Source: Aquanectria penicillioides
Taxonomy: Eukaryota; Ascomycota; Sordariomycetes; Hypocreales; Nectriaceae
DNA: 64,000 nucleotides
Direction: 5' to 3'
Assembly (NCBI GenBank): GCA_003415625.1
Contig: PYIU01000002.1
Location: 372,001 to 436,000, forward strand
The notes below the pieces were generated by a model. That model searched no databases and was not told the DNA's origin. It worked only from the letters and a program-made list of their open reading frames with translations. This document shows, one piece after another, positions 24,309-36,101 of this stretch (position 1 is its first letter; each line of letters opens with the position of its first letter). The translations under genes and the position numbers were made by a program.

Positions 24309-24324
24309 CGGAAAACACGTCGGG
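24309..24324 (+). promoter_or_regulatory. Candidate regulator site, copy 2
   Basis: CGGAAAACACGTCGGG, same orientation as the copy at 24108 with a single A/T difference. Confidence 0.4.
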
Positions 24325-25168
24325 ATTGTGTGGGCCCACCATCAGAACGGCGCCATTGTCGGAGGCGACGTAATGGCGCACCTATGTGGGTAACAGATAA
24401 TTCACATACTCGCGTCACAGGCTTTCCTTCAATCAGGCCAAGAATTGCTTGTATTTTCTTAAGATGAGCAGCTTTAAATCTAGGCTGCCTTGATGCATCA
24501 CCTGCGTCTTCTGTATCTTCATTGTTAGTCTTGAGCCTCTGTTTTCCTCAGCACTTTCCGGCAATGTCGATACCGCACCATTTCAATAAATTGATCCGGG
24601 ACCGACTGAAGATTTCGCTAGGTTTTGAACTGTTGGTCCATCTTGAGGCAGGCCGATTTGGACTTGCCTTGATGGATTCGAAGTTGGGTTTCCATAACGT
24701 CATTTGTCTGTTCTCGTGTGGATTCGACATTACTGCAAAAATTGACTCTCAATGCCATGATTGCCATCCGACAGGGACTTCAGATCTCAGTTGTCACTCA
24801 CCTACTAGAAGCAGGATGCATTTCAGAACAACTGAACCTTCACAAATGTCAGAGTTACGACTTTGAAAATCTGTCATTGCGGCTAGGGGACCACCATTTA
24901 GAATAGTGTGCAAACGCCCATGCTTTAGCGCAACCGCATTTCCAAGAGATCCTAGAGTCAAGGTGTATTTGATATTCAGATGAATTCATAACCATATCGA
25001 ATACACTGGTTGGTAATTTTGCCACAGTCTCTACAAGCTGTTGATATCCCGGAAACGCGTCACGAGACCGAGGCCCATTTACCCCGCACTTCTGGAATCC
25101 ACCGGACACGATGCGGGAGAGCTCGCTTCCTGGCTCATGCTTGAGTTGTCGAAATCATCGAAACCAAA

Positions 25169-26823
25169 ATGAGACCTTTGTCAGCCTGTATAGCATGTCG
25201 GTTAGTACTTCCAGTCATTTCAAAAACTCTTGAATGCTCACAGACTGGTTGAAGGGATCGCCGAAAAAAATGTGAACGGGCTCGTCCGGGAATGAGATGT
25301 AACTTCTGCGCCAAGCGAGAGTTAGACTGCACAACAGAGAGGAAATCGGTCAAAAAGGAAACCACGGGCTATGAAACGTTCATTAGCAGTCATCAGCTTG
25401 GCCATTCCGTCCATGAACCTGACCAGGACCTGCGGGTTGAGTTGGCCGACCTCTATTTCAGACATTTTCAAGCCTCTCTCCCTTGTCTGTTTCATCCAAA
25501 CTCATTCAAAAAAGCTGCCAAGGAGGGAACATTGGCAAAGATCCTCTTCTTTGGAGTTGCTGGCCTCTCGGCTCGGTACTCTTCACACCGTAGTCTCACC
25601 GATACTGCTCCCTGGAATAGAGGCAAACCATATGCAAGGGAAGCTGAAAAGCTTCTGAATCTACATGAAATTTCCTTAACAACGGTCCAGGCATGTCTCC
25701 TTCTGGCATTGAATTCTATAGTTGAAAGAAATCCTAAGCTTGAATCTGTGTACATTGCTATGGCCTATCGCTTGGCTCTGATATTGGACCTTCCAAACAC
25801 GGTGGCCGAGACCAAGATTGAGCAAGAAGTCAACCGTCGGGGTAAGTTCCTTGATCATCCTCATTTCTAGTACTTACTACCGGTATTACAGTTTATTGGT
25901 CACTAGTCACAATGGATACTTGGAACTCAGCGGCGCTTGGTCTCCCACGAACAGTACATACAACCTATGACGAACCATTGCCCGGAGATGAGTTCACATT
26001 TGGCAAAATGGACGCGTCCGACCTTGTGAATAATGAAGCAACTCAGGATGGTCTATCACTACCATCACTCATCGCATACATGGTTAACCTAAACTTTCTC
26101 CTGCATAAAGTCACACAGCTTGCTGCAGATATTGTTTCGGAGAAAATACAACCTCAAGCAGTAGGCGAATCTGTTCGGATCTTGTCCATGTCGCTCGACA
26201 CGTGGAAATCGACATTACCAACCGAATTCAAATACTCCAGTGCCAATCTTTCAAGGTGGAGCAGCCTTGGTTGTGGACGCGGTTTCATGAGTCTTCATAT
26301 CAACTACAACCATGCCGGACAGCTTCTCTTCTACCAATTCCTATACTTTTGTCAAAATGGCGCTGACATGACGCCATATAGCGATGCACAAATCTATGCA
26401 ATGAAATGCAAGGAACACGCTGCGACTGTCTGCGAGCTTATTTATAAAGCAAGGGAACGAGATGAGACCAATGCCACATCTTCACTAGCCGGGCACATCC
26501 TTGTAGTAGCTTCGACTGTTCAAATCTATGCCCTTCTCTTCAGCCTTGATGATGATGAGATCGCCGTTGCCAAGTCACGATTGGAAAGGAATTTCCAGAT
26601 TCTCACATTCTTATATGCGTATTGGCCCGGCGTCTCTGCATCTTTGAACAGGCTAAGTGTTTTTCATAATGCCTGCTTGAAGAGTCGAGATGACACTTTT
26701 TGCCTGGATCGCTGGATGCTGAGGTTTCTCTTTGAGTACTCTGGAATAATGGAGGAAAAGGTAGACTATAACTGGGAACATTCGGTTTCATTTGATGAAT
26801 TGCGCGAGCTTTTGGATATGTAA
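25169..26823 (+). CDS. Zn2Cys6 transcription factor with fungal_trans domain
   Basis: A nuclear regulator. Three exons (25169-25200, 25255-25841, 25892-26823) give 516 residues. The first intron (54 bp, GTTAGT donor) splits the zinc cluster: exon 1 ends in ACIACR and exon 2 continues DRRKKCERARPGMRC then NFCAKRELDC, giving C-X2-C-X6-C-X8-C-X2-C-X6-C spacing. The fungal-specific middle homology domain follows, with LYFRHFQASLPCLFHPNSF and, across intron 2 (50 bp), the signature RRVYWSLVTMDTWNSAALGL. It is divergent from the GH3 gene at 21149-23868, a common layout for a pathway-specific regulator and its target. A C-terminal acidic stretch may serve in activation. Confidence 0.92.
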
Positions 26824-27578
26824 ATACCCCAGACAACACATGATACGTTGGGTCTAACTATTCCAATCACTACCAGACTGGGATCTAAAAGATAGTGCAC
26901 AAAATCCATGGTAAATGAAATATCAATGACATGGCTGCTACATATTTATCGGTCTATAGGCTTGCCGGAGAACAGAGTCAAGCTTTTAGAATGTGTGTCT
27001 ATCTTGCCATATTGATATTCCCAAGCCCTGAATGAGGCCTCCTGCCACAGCCACCTCCCAGTGCTCCTATGCCCATGCTTCCTTTCGAAGTGGGGCGCCG
27101 ATGAACCCATGGCGAAGCTGACGAACTGGGGTGGTTAAATAGGGGCTCTCGGCTCAGCAATACGAGCCTTGGTCTTATTCTGACTTGCATGATGATTTCT
27201 ACAGCTATCTGAGAGTGCATCATAGCAATCAAGGACAGTTCAGAGGAATAGTTTTGGCTATTGGGCTCGATTATCGTTCGTGTGGTACTCGAATTGGTCC
27301 TCATATTTGGTGATTGGCCCTGGGTGGCCAAGTCGGAGATTGAGTCAGTCGAGGCTAGAAAAAACAAGATGAAACATCTCCACTAGGCTAAAAATAGTGA
27401 TGCAAGGCCAAGGACACAAATTCCCACATTGGAGAACATTCTTCTCATATCTAATTGGTGCTATATTATTGCTGTGGGCCGCTCCACCACTGAGAAAGGG
27501 AAAGCACCTCCTTTGACTTCTTCATCGATATGCCAATTTCCTCTCGGTGGTTCGGATCCGAGCCTCCAACTCGATCAG
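26824..27578. other. Intergenic DNA
   Basis: No supported gene is seen. It holds the terminator region of the regulator and the promoter of the channel-PLC gene. A minus-strand open frame near 26999-27367 has no ATG at its start and no domain. Confidence 0.4.
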
Positions 27579-30500
27579 ATGTTACTCAACCCGGCTGTTG
27601 GCTTACTCTGGGTAAGCCTATGCCATGCAGCCTACGTTCAGTTCAAGTTCTGTTCCGATGTGGCCGTCGACCGGACAACAATTGGCGCAAATGCAGTCCT
27701 ACCTCACGTGCTGCCACAGAGTCTACGCGCGTCGATAAACGGGAGCGGCAACGTGACGGAGTTGAGCCTCATTATCACAGGACGAAATACCAATTCTCAA
27801 TATTGCTACCAAGACCTCACTGAGAAAGTAGTAGTGGATGTGAGGGTACTAAGTCTCGATGGGCTCCATCGGTATTATGGGCGAATGACCAATTCATCTT
27901 GCAGAGAAAAAGAACCCTATTCCTGGTCAACACTTGAAGCTACCTTTAGCATTCAGCAACCCTCATTTCTCGATACAATGGATACAACAGTTCGACTGCT
28001 CTCGACGGATGGTACGCCACTTGCCTGCGTGCAGGCTTTCCTGACCCCTCGGGTCAAACCTTGGATTCAAGAGTTCAGTTTTTGGGTTCCAATTTCCATT
28101 CTTTCCTTTGCGCTTTTAACATCTTTCTTGTCATTCCGAGCAACACGGTTGGCCCCCGAGCTGGACCCTTCAAATGCGGCATTGAAATGCCGGCGCTCTG
28201 TCATAATGATTGCTGACTTACTGGCTTACATTCAACTTATATTCTTCTCAGGTGCGCTAAGCCTGCAGTACCCTGGCTTCTTTCAGCCTATCATAGGCCA
28301 CAATGGATGGTCCATGTTGATGCTATCGTCGGGTCCGATCATTACGAAATCACTATACGCGGGTGTAAAGGACGGGATATATGAGACTAATGGGACACTC
28401 ACCGGGGCATCTGGGTTGGAATTGATGACACAAGTTATGGCCTCGCCCTTGAAGGCCGATCTATGGATCAACATTTTGTCACTCACGGTCTTTTTGCTTG
28501 TCTTCCTTGGCGTACTTGTCAACATTGGCTGCGTCATGATGGGCAACGGCCCGCAGCATCAATTCGGGCATCAAGCTATGTTTCCAGCTGTTGTTTCGCG
28601 GGTAAAGTACTTCTGTTCGGCCACTGCAAGACTTTTCCTCAGCTACTTTTTGCTTCCTCTCACAACCTGGTCAATCTATCAACTTGCAGACCCTATGATA
28701 CTACGCGCTGGAGCCTCCACTTTCAGCGCACTAGTTCTAGTCTTCTTACTTTTTTCATTTTGTTGGAGTTTATCTCTAACAAAAAGTCTAGATATTGGGT
28801 TCTTTATTGTTCAAAGTTCAAGGGTCACTAGGAAGCACAAGCTGTCGCAAAGGTGGTATGTCTTGATGATCTTCGCGCTCATGGTGCTTCGTGGTATCGC
28901 GATTGGAGGATTGCAGTCACAAACATCTCTGCAGCTTGGGTTTTTACTTGCGTGTGAAGCATCGCAGCTGATCGGTACACTGTATTGGATTGGTATTTCA
29001 TCAACTAGTTGGCTTCCAGCCATTGCTTCTGCACTGCGGCTTTCCATCCTCTCGCTGTATGTTGGCTTCATTCCTGGAGTAATGGGCCATGTACAAAAGA
29101 TGGTTCTTGGCTACGTTGTTCTATGTTTACACTTTGTTGTCTTAATTTGCATTTTTCTTGTCCCAACGCTTTGGAGGGTACTTCAGTTGGCATCTGCGGA
29201 TAACAAAAATCGCAGCACAGAGACGATTGCACTCGAGGGAGTTTCGGTAAGTGGATATATGTGTGATCTATTTGTTTTACTGACGGACTTTTAGGTTCCA
29301 GGGGGTTCCTTGTTCTTACTCTCTGAGCAACCTCCCAAAAGCTTATCCACCTCTACATCAGCAGAGATCCCAGGTGGTATTCTTCGCCAAGAATTCATAT
29401 TACAAAATATCCGAAAAGACTTGAGCAATATCAAATCGAACATCCGGGACGACATTGGTTTGTCCGAATTTCTCATGTTTTTGGGGCATGTACAAAACGA
29501 GGACTCAAATTCTGAGCTGTCTGAATGGCAATCCAGCTTTGAACGCCTCAGTAGCGTCCCAAGCAGCAGCGAATCCGCAACATCAGAAGTTGAACCGAAA
29601 TTGCCGCTTAGATGCTTAGTTGAACTCTTGCTCTCCCCAACAAACTCTGCGCTGAAAAAGGAGCCAACTGCCTATGTGCTGGATCGCCCAATAAATGAGT
29701 ACTTCATTTTCAGCTCACATAACACGTACTTGTTAGGCCGTCAAATTATGACTCGGTCAAGCCTTCAAGGGTATATCTCAACCCTCAGTGATGGATGTCG
29801 CTGCGTGGAAGTTGATTGTTGGGATGGTCGCCGAGGTGAACCAGTTGTCAAACACGGCTATGCGTTGACCGCATCAGTCAGCTTTGAGAAAGTCATGCGC
29901 GTCATAAATCAATATGCTTTCGTGCAGTCAGACTTTCCACTCTGGATTTCGCTCGAGGTCCACTGCTCTCAGGCTCAAAGAATCCGCATGGCCGATATAA
30001 TGAAGAAGGTATTTGGATCCCGGTTGGTTACAGCGCCGTTGGAAACGACTTCACATCAACTCCCTTCGCCTTCTGAATTGCGAGGGAGAATCCTGATCAA
30101 AGCCAAGATCCTGCCAGGAGAGGGATTGGAAAATCCAAAGTCGTCGGAGAACAACCAATCTAACAATATCCACGAACTCGCCGAGTCAACATTACCAGAC
30201 TTAGAATCAGTGGGCTACGGTAAATCATCCTTGAACCTATTTCCTGAGGGATTGAGCCACCATGGGCAGCCTAGTAGTGAAAATGTGACCAAGGGCTCAG
30301 AAACTGACGGAGGGGTTGCCTGCTCAGATGACGCTCTACAGGCGCTAGCTATATATGGGCGAGCAAAAAGATTTCCTGCAACTGCCCACGATGATTCAGA
30401 AAGGTCCTACGTATATTCCCTCTCAGAGTCCGGGTTTAGAATGGTGTCGACCCAAGAAGACTTCAGCGATCGGCTTAATCATGTCAACAAACGGCATATT

Positions 30501-31163
30501 GTGCGTGTTTACCCCGATCCAATCCGAATCGATTCATCAAACTTCAACCCACTCCAATTCTGGCGTCATGGAGTACAGATGGTCGCGTTAAATTGTCAAA
30601 CGCATGATTTGAGTACAACACTGAACAGAGCCATGTTTAATAGCAACACCGACAAGTCAGGCTATGTGCTCAAACCCCTAAGCCTACGTGGAACGGCAAG
30701 TTCAGGCTCGGCTCCGAGCCAGCCTTTGCAATTTAGGATACATATCTTCATGACCCAGAGCTTTTCGCTGCCTTCATATTTAAAAGTGAACAATAACTTG
30801 TTTGTTCACATTGAAGTGCAGATGTTTATTCCGGAATCAATAAATCACGAAGGCCGAGCTGGCAAAGCCCCTGGGCAGAAGCTCAACGCTCGAACAGCCA
30901 GCGTCCTTGCGGATAACCAAAACTGGATTTTCAACGAAAAGATGGATTTTCTGGTGCACACCAGCTTCCCAACACTCGTCTTCTTACAGTGGACTGTAAT
31001 GGTATCATCTGATATCCATCAAGAGAATGGTTCTCAACCAGTTGCCTCATACATGGCTAGACTTGACAATGTCAAGTCTGGTTATCGACCTTTGCCTCTG
31101 ATAGGTACTCAACACAGGGAAGAGTATGGGTATTTATTTTGTAATGTGCAGAAACAAAAATGA
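27579..31163 (+). CDS. TRP-like membrane channel fused to PI-specific phospholipase C
   Basis: One polypeptide of 1178 residues from two exons (27579-29246, 29295-31163). The 48-bp intron (GTAAGT...TTTTAG) is phase 0 and joins EGVS to VPGG; no ATG stands at the head of exon 2, so the PLC cannot easily be a separate gene. Residues 1-18 form a signal peptide (MLLNPAVGLLWVSLCHAA). A Cys-containing, N-glycosylation-rich ML-like luminal domain follows (20-160), then about 8-9 membrane helices (166-530) with a LLAYIQLIFFSGALSLQYP segment like fungal Flc/Pkd2 TRP proteins. The cytosolic PLC part has all catalytic residues of the X domain: His698 (SSHNTYL), Glu728/Asp730 (VEVDCWDG), His743 (KHGY), Glu777 (SLEVHC); a Y domain (SSNFNPLQFWRHGVQMVALN) and a C2 domain. 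It should cleave PIP2 to IP3 and diacylglycerol at the membrane carrying the channel. The channel assignment is less sure than the PLC. Confidence 0.8.
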
Positions 31164-31279
31164 AGATGAACTTGTAGTAAATGACAGGCGGAGCAAGCAA
31201 CCAAAATTTTAGGGGCTGCAAATAAAAGCGGTGGCCCTGTTGTGTATCAAATTAAACTACCTTTCGAATAAGCATAGCG

Positions 31280-31528
31280 ATGGATTTTGAACGCATTCTT
31301 GAACATCCCGATCTGCTCTCGAATGTAGCTGCCTTCCAGACCTGCTACTACTACCTAAGCATCCATGTCATGTCCCTTTCCCTGGTATTCTTCATCTGCA
31401 CGCATTTGTACCTCGGTGACGTAGCCTTTAAACTTTCGCAAGTTGACCCGTTTCTCGAACCTACACGCGATTTGTTAGCCAATGCTTTATTCCCAATCCA
31501 CAATCTCCTAGGGCCGAGAAAAGATTAG
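31280..31528 (+). CDS. Small predicted membrane protein, 82 residues
   Basis: Not recognised. A complete ATG-to-stop frame 116 bp after the channel-PLC gene, same strand. Codons end mostly in C or T, as in the neighbouring genes, which favours coding. The centre has a hydrophobic helix (YYYLSIHVMSLSLVFFICT) and the ends are polar (MDFERILEHPDLLSN; LLGPRKD). It stops 14 bp before the end of the convergent sugar transporter. It could be a real microprotein or part of the 3' UTR of the upstream gene. Confidence 0.4.
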   Translation: MDFERILEHPDLLSNVAAFQTCYYYLSIHVMSLSLVFFICTHLYLGDVAFKLSQVDPFLEPTRDLLANALFPIHNLLGPRKD

Positions 31529-31542
31529 ACTTGTCCTTCTAC

Positions 31543-33585
31543 TCACATTTCATCGATTTCGGCTGGGGTTCTGCGTGCTACCTCGGGTAGAATGAACCAG
31601 GAAATAACAACGGCAATTGTCCCGGTACAGGCGAAGCTACGAGACATTAGTAACGAGACTTGTCCTTAGGTGAGGCTAGACTTACAAGAAACCTGTCTTA
31701 ACACCCCATTTCGATGATCCGTTGATCATTAGTGGCGTGCAGAAATTGAACATGATCGCAATGAGGTTAGACGCAGCAAGGGACCATCCAGCCGTCTGCG
31801 CACGCAGCCTCTGCTGCGGAAGCTCGGTTGCATAAGCGTATCCAATGGCCGAGGCTCCAGTAGTTGAGAACGTTGCCAAGCAAGCGAAAAAGATCTGTCG
31901 AGTAAATTAGCTAACATCAAGAAGATAGACGTAATTTAGACGCACCAGAAGAGAGCTTGTCGCTTTTTGCGTATAGTCGAAACAGCCGATGATACCCAAG
32001 CACAACAGCGATAACGCTGTCACGCCGTAAGGATAGACCGTCAATGGTCGTCGACCAAAGTGATCAGTCAGTGTGCTGGTAGCAATCATAGAAATAAGTT
32101 GAACGCTGGATAAGATCAAAGTAACAAGGAAGGGGTCTTTGTTCCCTGCGTATTGAACTGCAAGTATCTAGAATGAGTACGAATCTCCAACCACAGATGG
32201 GAAGCTTACAGAAATAAGTAGCATATGTATTGAAAACAGTCAGACCGACAAATTGCTGTGTAATCTTTGGCCATGCTGCAATGATGAACCGGATGAGATT
32301 TCGCCCTTGGAATACAGCCCATGGGCCTTCCTTTGAGTCTCGCTTTGCGATTTGGCGCTCCAAAGTGACTGTGGCGTCCATGATGTTCTGTCATGTATCA
32401 GTTGGCACAGAGCTTTTTAACAGGAAAACATAGTTGAAGCGTACAATTTGGTCCTGGACATTATATCCATCAATGTGGCCATTGCATAAGTGCAAAACCT
32501 TGGCTGCCTTTTCGTATTTACCCTTGCTCACAAGCCACCAAGGGGTCTCTGGTATCAGGACGAAGATGAAGGCCGCGAGACCAACCATGGCCCACTATGA
32601 TTGAGACGATATATCAGTCTCCAATTTGATATTGAAATGCATGCTACGTTCCTCACCTGTGAGTAGATTGGTGTTCTGAAGTTGTAGGGGTCCGTGGCAT
32701 TCAATCTGTTCAATGCCACAGAGGCGAACAGTTGACCCAAAACAAACCAGCTGCGTAGAAGTCAGAGTTGATTTTGAATAGCAAACAATAGATTATTCAT
32801 GCATGACACATACAAACTATAAGAGTTGATGAAGAAACCTCGAAGCTGGGTAGGAGAAATCTCCGACAGATAGAGTGGAAGAGTGCATTGAAGCATACCG
32901 ACTCCAAGTCCGGAAAACAACTTTGCAACAAGCCAGTGATCCCAGCTGTTGGCAAATGACTCAATGAAAATGCTCTAGCGTGAATTAAAAATCAGCAATA
33001 GTCAATCAACTTGCCCAATAACTAGTGCAAGCCGGTATGTGCAGACTCACAATCACGAGGACCACCCAGATGATATACAGGGCAATCTTACGACCAAACC
33101 TTTCCGTAGCATATTGAAGGAGCTGTTGTACAAAATGAGGGTCAGTAAGAAAGTCAGACAAATTAGGGAGACGCATACAATTTGGCCCACGGTCTGGCCG
33201 GCAGATTGGATTCCACCCCATGCGGAAACGTATTTTCCTTTGATAATAGTGGTATCTTTGTCGGCCATTTGTCGAATAAAGCCTTTGTTGGACACAACTC
33301 CTCCATTAAGATTGATCTCTATGTTGCGCAGTTTGGGTCAGCTCACTTCCATCAGTGTTCTTCTCAGCTTAGGCAAGCCTCACGGTAACCATCAAGCGCT
33401 GCACTAAACGCCGCTGACATTGCAATCACACCGACAAGTTTATATCGCCGAACAGCTTGCCAAACAGTGAGATCATCGTCCTGAGATCTCATCAAAGGCA
33501 CGCCGCCCTGAGAGGTAGTTGGCTTCAACTCATCAGGGCCGGCGCGAAGCTCGATGTTTTCGCTGTCGCCTTTTTTCTGATCCAT
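31543..33585 (-). CDS. MFS sugar porter (sugar:H+ symporter family)
   Basis: A 12-helix plasma-membrane sugar transporter, 503 residues. Ten exons join perfectly: 33585-33384, 33318-33179, 33122-33051, 32974-32814, 32750-32657, 32594-32445, 32387-32210, 32157-31946, 31894-31686, 31636-31543; introns are 49-76 bp. Sugar-porter signatures: ALDGYQINLNGGVVSNKGF in helix 1, ATERFGRKIALY (GRK loop), LYLSEISPTQLRG, PETPWWLVSKGKYEKA, a QQFVGLTVFNTYATYF helix-7 motif, DHFGRRPLTVYPYG, and the final ARRTPAEIDEM. It resembles the oligosaccharide-type porters (lactose, alpha-glucoside) more than hexose ones, but the substrate is not proven. It is divergent from the GH79 gene (792 bp apart), so they may share control. 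Confidence 0.92.
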
Positions 33586-34377
33586 GGTGGATATTGGAAC
33601 ACGCCTGCTTCTAACGTTTCAGTGACAATGGCCAAGCGCGGATTGGGCGATTTCTCAAGGTGGTCATGAGATCTCGTCTCCCACAATAGGAGGAATCAGC
33701 CGGGTCCCACACTTTATATTTGTTCTGGTGCTCAATCATGGCGCCACCGAGGCAGTTGTCTCTTGTAACCCATCGTTTCGGAGCCTTTCCGCTTTCTGTT
33801 CTCCCCCGGATCTGGGGTCGTCGGGGAATCGACCAATTGTGACAACCACTTTCCGGGGACCAAACATTGAACCAGCGATTCCGTGATGTTAGTGTGCGGG
33901 GTAACAAGGGCCTATGCCGCCTGTACCGTCCAAGTCGGATTCTAATGGTATTTTTTGTTGCGCGTGAAGTCGAGAACCGGCTCAAGTCATGGATCCAGTA
34001 AGCGCTCACATGCCATTGGACAGTGGTTCGGGACCGGATGCCCCGAGATGCTATATACGTCCGGTTGCTATAGTCACCCCTGAGCAACTCGACTTTAGGT
34101 TTGTGATTGCCGCCTGATGCATGCGGGCATGGCACCTTGGCATTGAAATCCCGACCAGCCAGATGCTTGTGAGAAGAGGACAAGAACCGCGCAACTGGAC
34201 TATTCCGTGGAATATCGCCGAGTATGATTCAATTCCTGCCTATCATGTGATTTGATCTTAAGCGGTTTGGGATATAGTTTCAAGTATAAAGAGCAAAGAA
34301 GTCATAAACTGGCATGACCGGATTGTCGTGTGCCAGCACTCTCTTCTTCCCCAAAGTTCATGCCATATTCAGCAACA
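33586..34377. promoter_or_regulatory. Shared divergent promoter of sugar porter and GH79
   Basis: Holds no supported gene. The GH79 side has a TATAAAG box at 34285-34291, about 90 bp before its ATG. Several CCCCGG/CTGGGG hexamers near 33800-33850 could bind a CreA-type carbon repressor, whose site is SYGGRG; this is only a pattern match. Confidence 0.4.
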
Positions 34378-36101
34378 ATGCGAGTTTATTTGCCCCTCCT
34401 CCTCGTTAGCCACGTGGCTTCTGCCCTTGTGTTCAATGTCCCTACGAGTCCTCCATCCAACTCGAGTGGACAGCTGTCCGATGCGCCCGTCGGGGTCTCG
34501 TAAGCGCCCGCTCGCTATTAGCACCATAATCTAACTTGCAAGGCTCGAGTTCTTTACATTCCCTGCGTACATGAACGATGTTGTGTCTACTACGAAATGC
34601 CTTCAAAACTTGAAGGACATTACTGGCACTTGGCCTCCACTTCGAATTGGAGGAACCACGCAGTACGTGAGGATTTATTCTCGGTAGCATGACACGTATT
34701 AATAACCGAACAGAGATCGAGCAACTTATGATGCTTCATCTACCAATGCTGTGACGTATTCAGTTGCGAGCTCTGGTGATGCGCCAACCACGCTTACCTT
34801 TGGGCCCTCGTTCATAACTTTGGCTGCCCAATATGGGGGCAAGGTTATCCTTGGCCTTAACCGCCGCTTGAATAGCATCGCCAATACCATCGCTGCAGCT
34901 ACTCTAGCACATTCTAAGATGGGAAACCTCAATGCCATTGAACTTGGCAATGAGCCCAACTGTATTTCGCCTGCTCATCGCCTATCTGGATAGTGTTGCT
35001 AATCTCGAAACGCCCAGTCTTCTCGAGTTCTGATCCCATTGCAAACAGTCAGTCCTGGACTGCTGCCGCCGATTATGCATCGCAAGTAAGCTGGCAGGAC
35101 CAAGTTTGTGGTAATCTTTCGACCTCTGGCTTGATCTCTGCTGGAGTCTATTTCGGGACCTCTCCGATGAGCATCGCTGGGCTTACCGCCGTCGAGGGCA
35201 CTGCGAATAATTATGTCAAGACTTACTGTTCTCACAATTATCCCCAATCTTCGAGCACGGCCAATTTGGCGCAGCTCATGAGCCACAGCGCAATTGCCTC
35301 TCAAATTGAACCATACGCAGCCGAAGCCGTTGCTGCAAATGCCAAGGGCAAGACACATATCATGGGAGAGACGAATTCCGGTTAGTACTGGATTATGACA
35401 TCATTTGTGTCTGATTTTTGACATTGTCGCAGCTACCCAGGGAGGTGGTGGTATCAGTCCTACCTTTGGCTCTGCTCTTTGGATCCTCGACTATGTGGTG
35501 CAGTTGGTGATACAGGGCACCGAGGTAAGAGGAGAACGCCACGTTGCCTGATCATCACTGACGCGAACTTTTAGGAACTCTACTTCCATCAAGGAACTAT
35601 TGGTAATTGTAAGTTTTGCGCACTCACAATTATTCCCCAAGCTCACAAAAGTAGGTCAGTACTGTTGGTGGGGGGTATAGCATGGGCGCTCCCTACTACG
35701 GAGCATATTTTGCCACTCTTGCTTTGGCTGATGCCGATCAAATTGCTCCCCTAGATGACCAGACGACTGCTTATGCTGCATATGCAATCTATAAGTCTGG
35801 GACGCCCACCAAAGTGCTTCTATACAACTCCGATTACTATACAAGCGGCACGCGCTCGTCGCAGACCTTTACCCTCAGCGGGTTGTCTGCCTCAAGTGTG
35901 ACTGCAAAGCGTCTTACCGCCGCATACTCTACTTCGCGGCAGGATCGTGGGCAGAATCCAACCATTGCTGGACAGACATTTGTAAACGGGACTTGTGCGA
36001 TACAGGGAACAGCGTCCGTAGAAACCACAGCCGTCTCGGGAGGAAAGGCGACATTTACCGTCAGTGCGTCAGAGGCTTTGCTAGTTTACTTGACTAGCTA
36101 A
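34378..36101 (+). CDS. GH79 beta-glucuronidase-like enzyme, secreted; probable frameshift
   Basis: Likely removes (4-O-methyl-)glucuronic acid from arabinogalactan side chains. Seven exons: 34378-34499, 34543-34662, 34714-34961, 35018-35380, 35433-35524, 35575-35608 and 35655-36101. A signal peptide is clear (MRVYLPLLLVSHVASA). Family marks: LKDITGTWPPLRIGGTTQD, the acid/base Glu in AIELGNEPNFF across intron 3, and the nucleophile Glu in HIMGETNS. In exon 7 the conserved-looking QYCWWG is followed after a six-G run (35670-35675) by a frame change; MGAPYYGAYFATLAL and the beta-sandwich domain continue in the other frame. Five Gs would restore the frame, so this is either a +1 mutation or a homopolymer error. 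A weak alternative donor (GTTTTG at 35613) would skip the motif and keep the frame. Confidence 0.78.

Larger units (their letters stand above)
23952..25168. other. Divergent promoter region between GH3 and Zn2Cys6 regulator
   Basis: About 1.2 kb without a supported gene. It holds the repeated CGGAAAACACG motif and the promoters of both flanking genes. Confidence 0.5.

Noticed and set aside
26999..27367. Minus-strand frame of about 120 codons
   Set aside because: Begins with TTG, no ATG, no recognisable domain, no conserved splice signals.
29310..31163. PI-PLC as an independent gene
   Set aside because: The frame has no ATG at its head; it opens at a TTG inside a stretch that is continuous with the upstream exon after a canonical phase-0 intron. 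Treated as one gene with the channel part.
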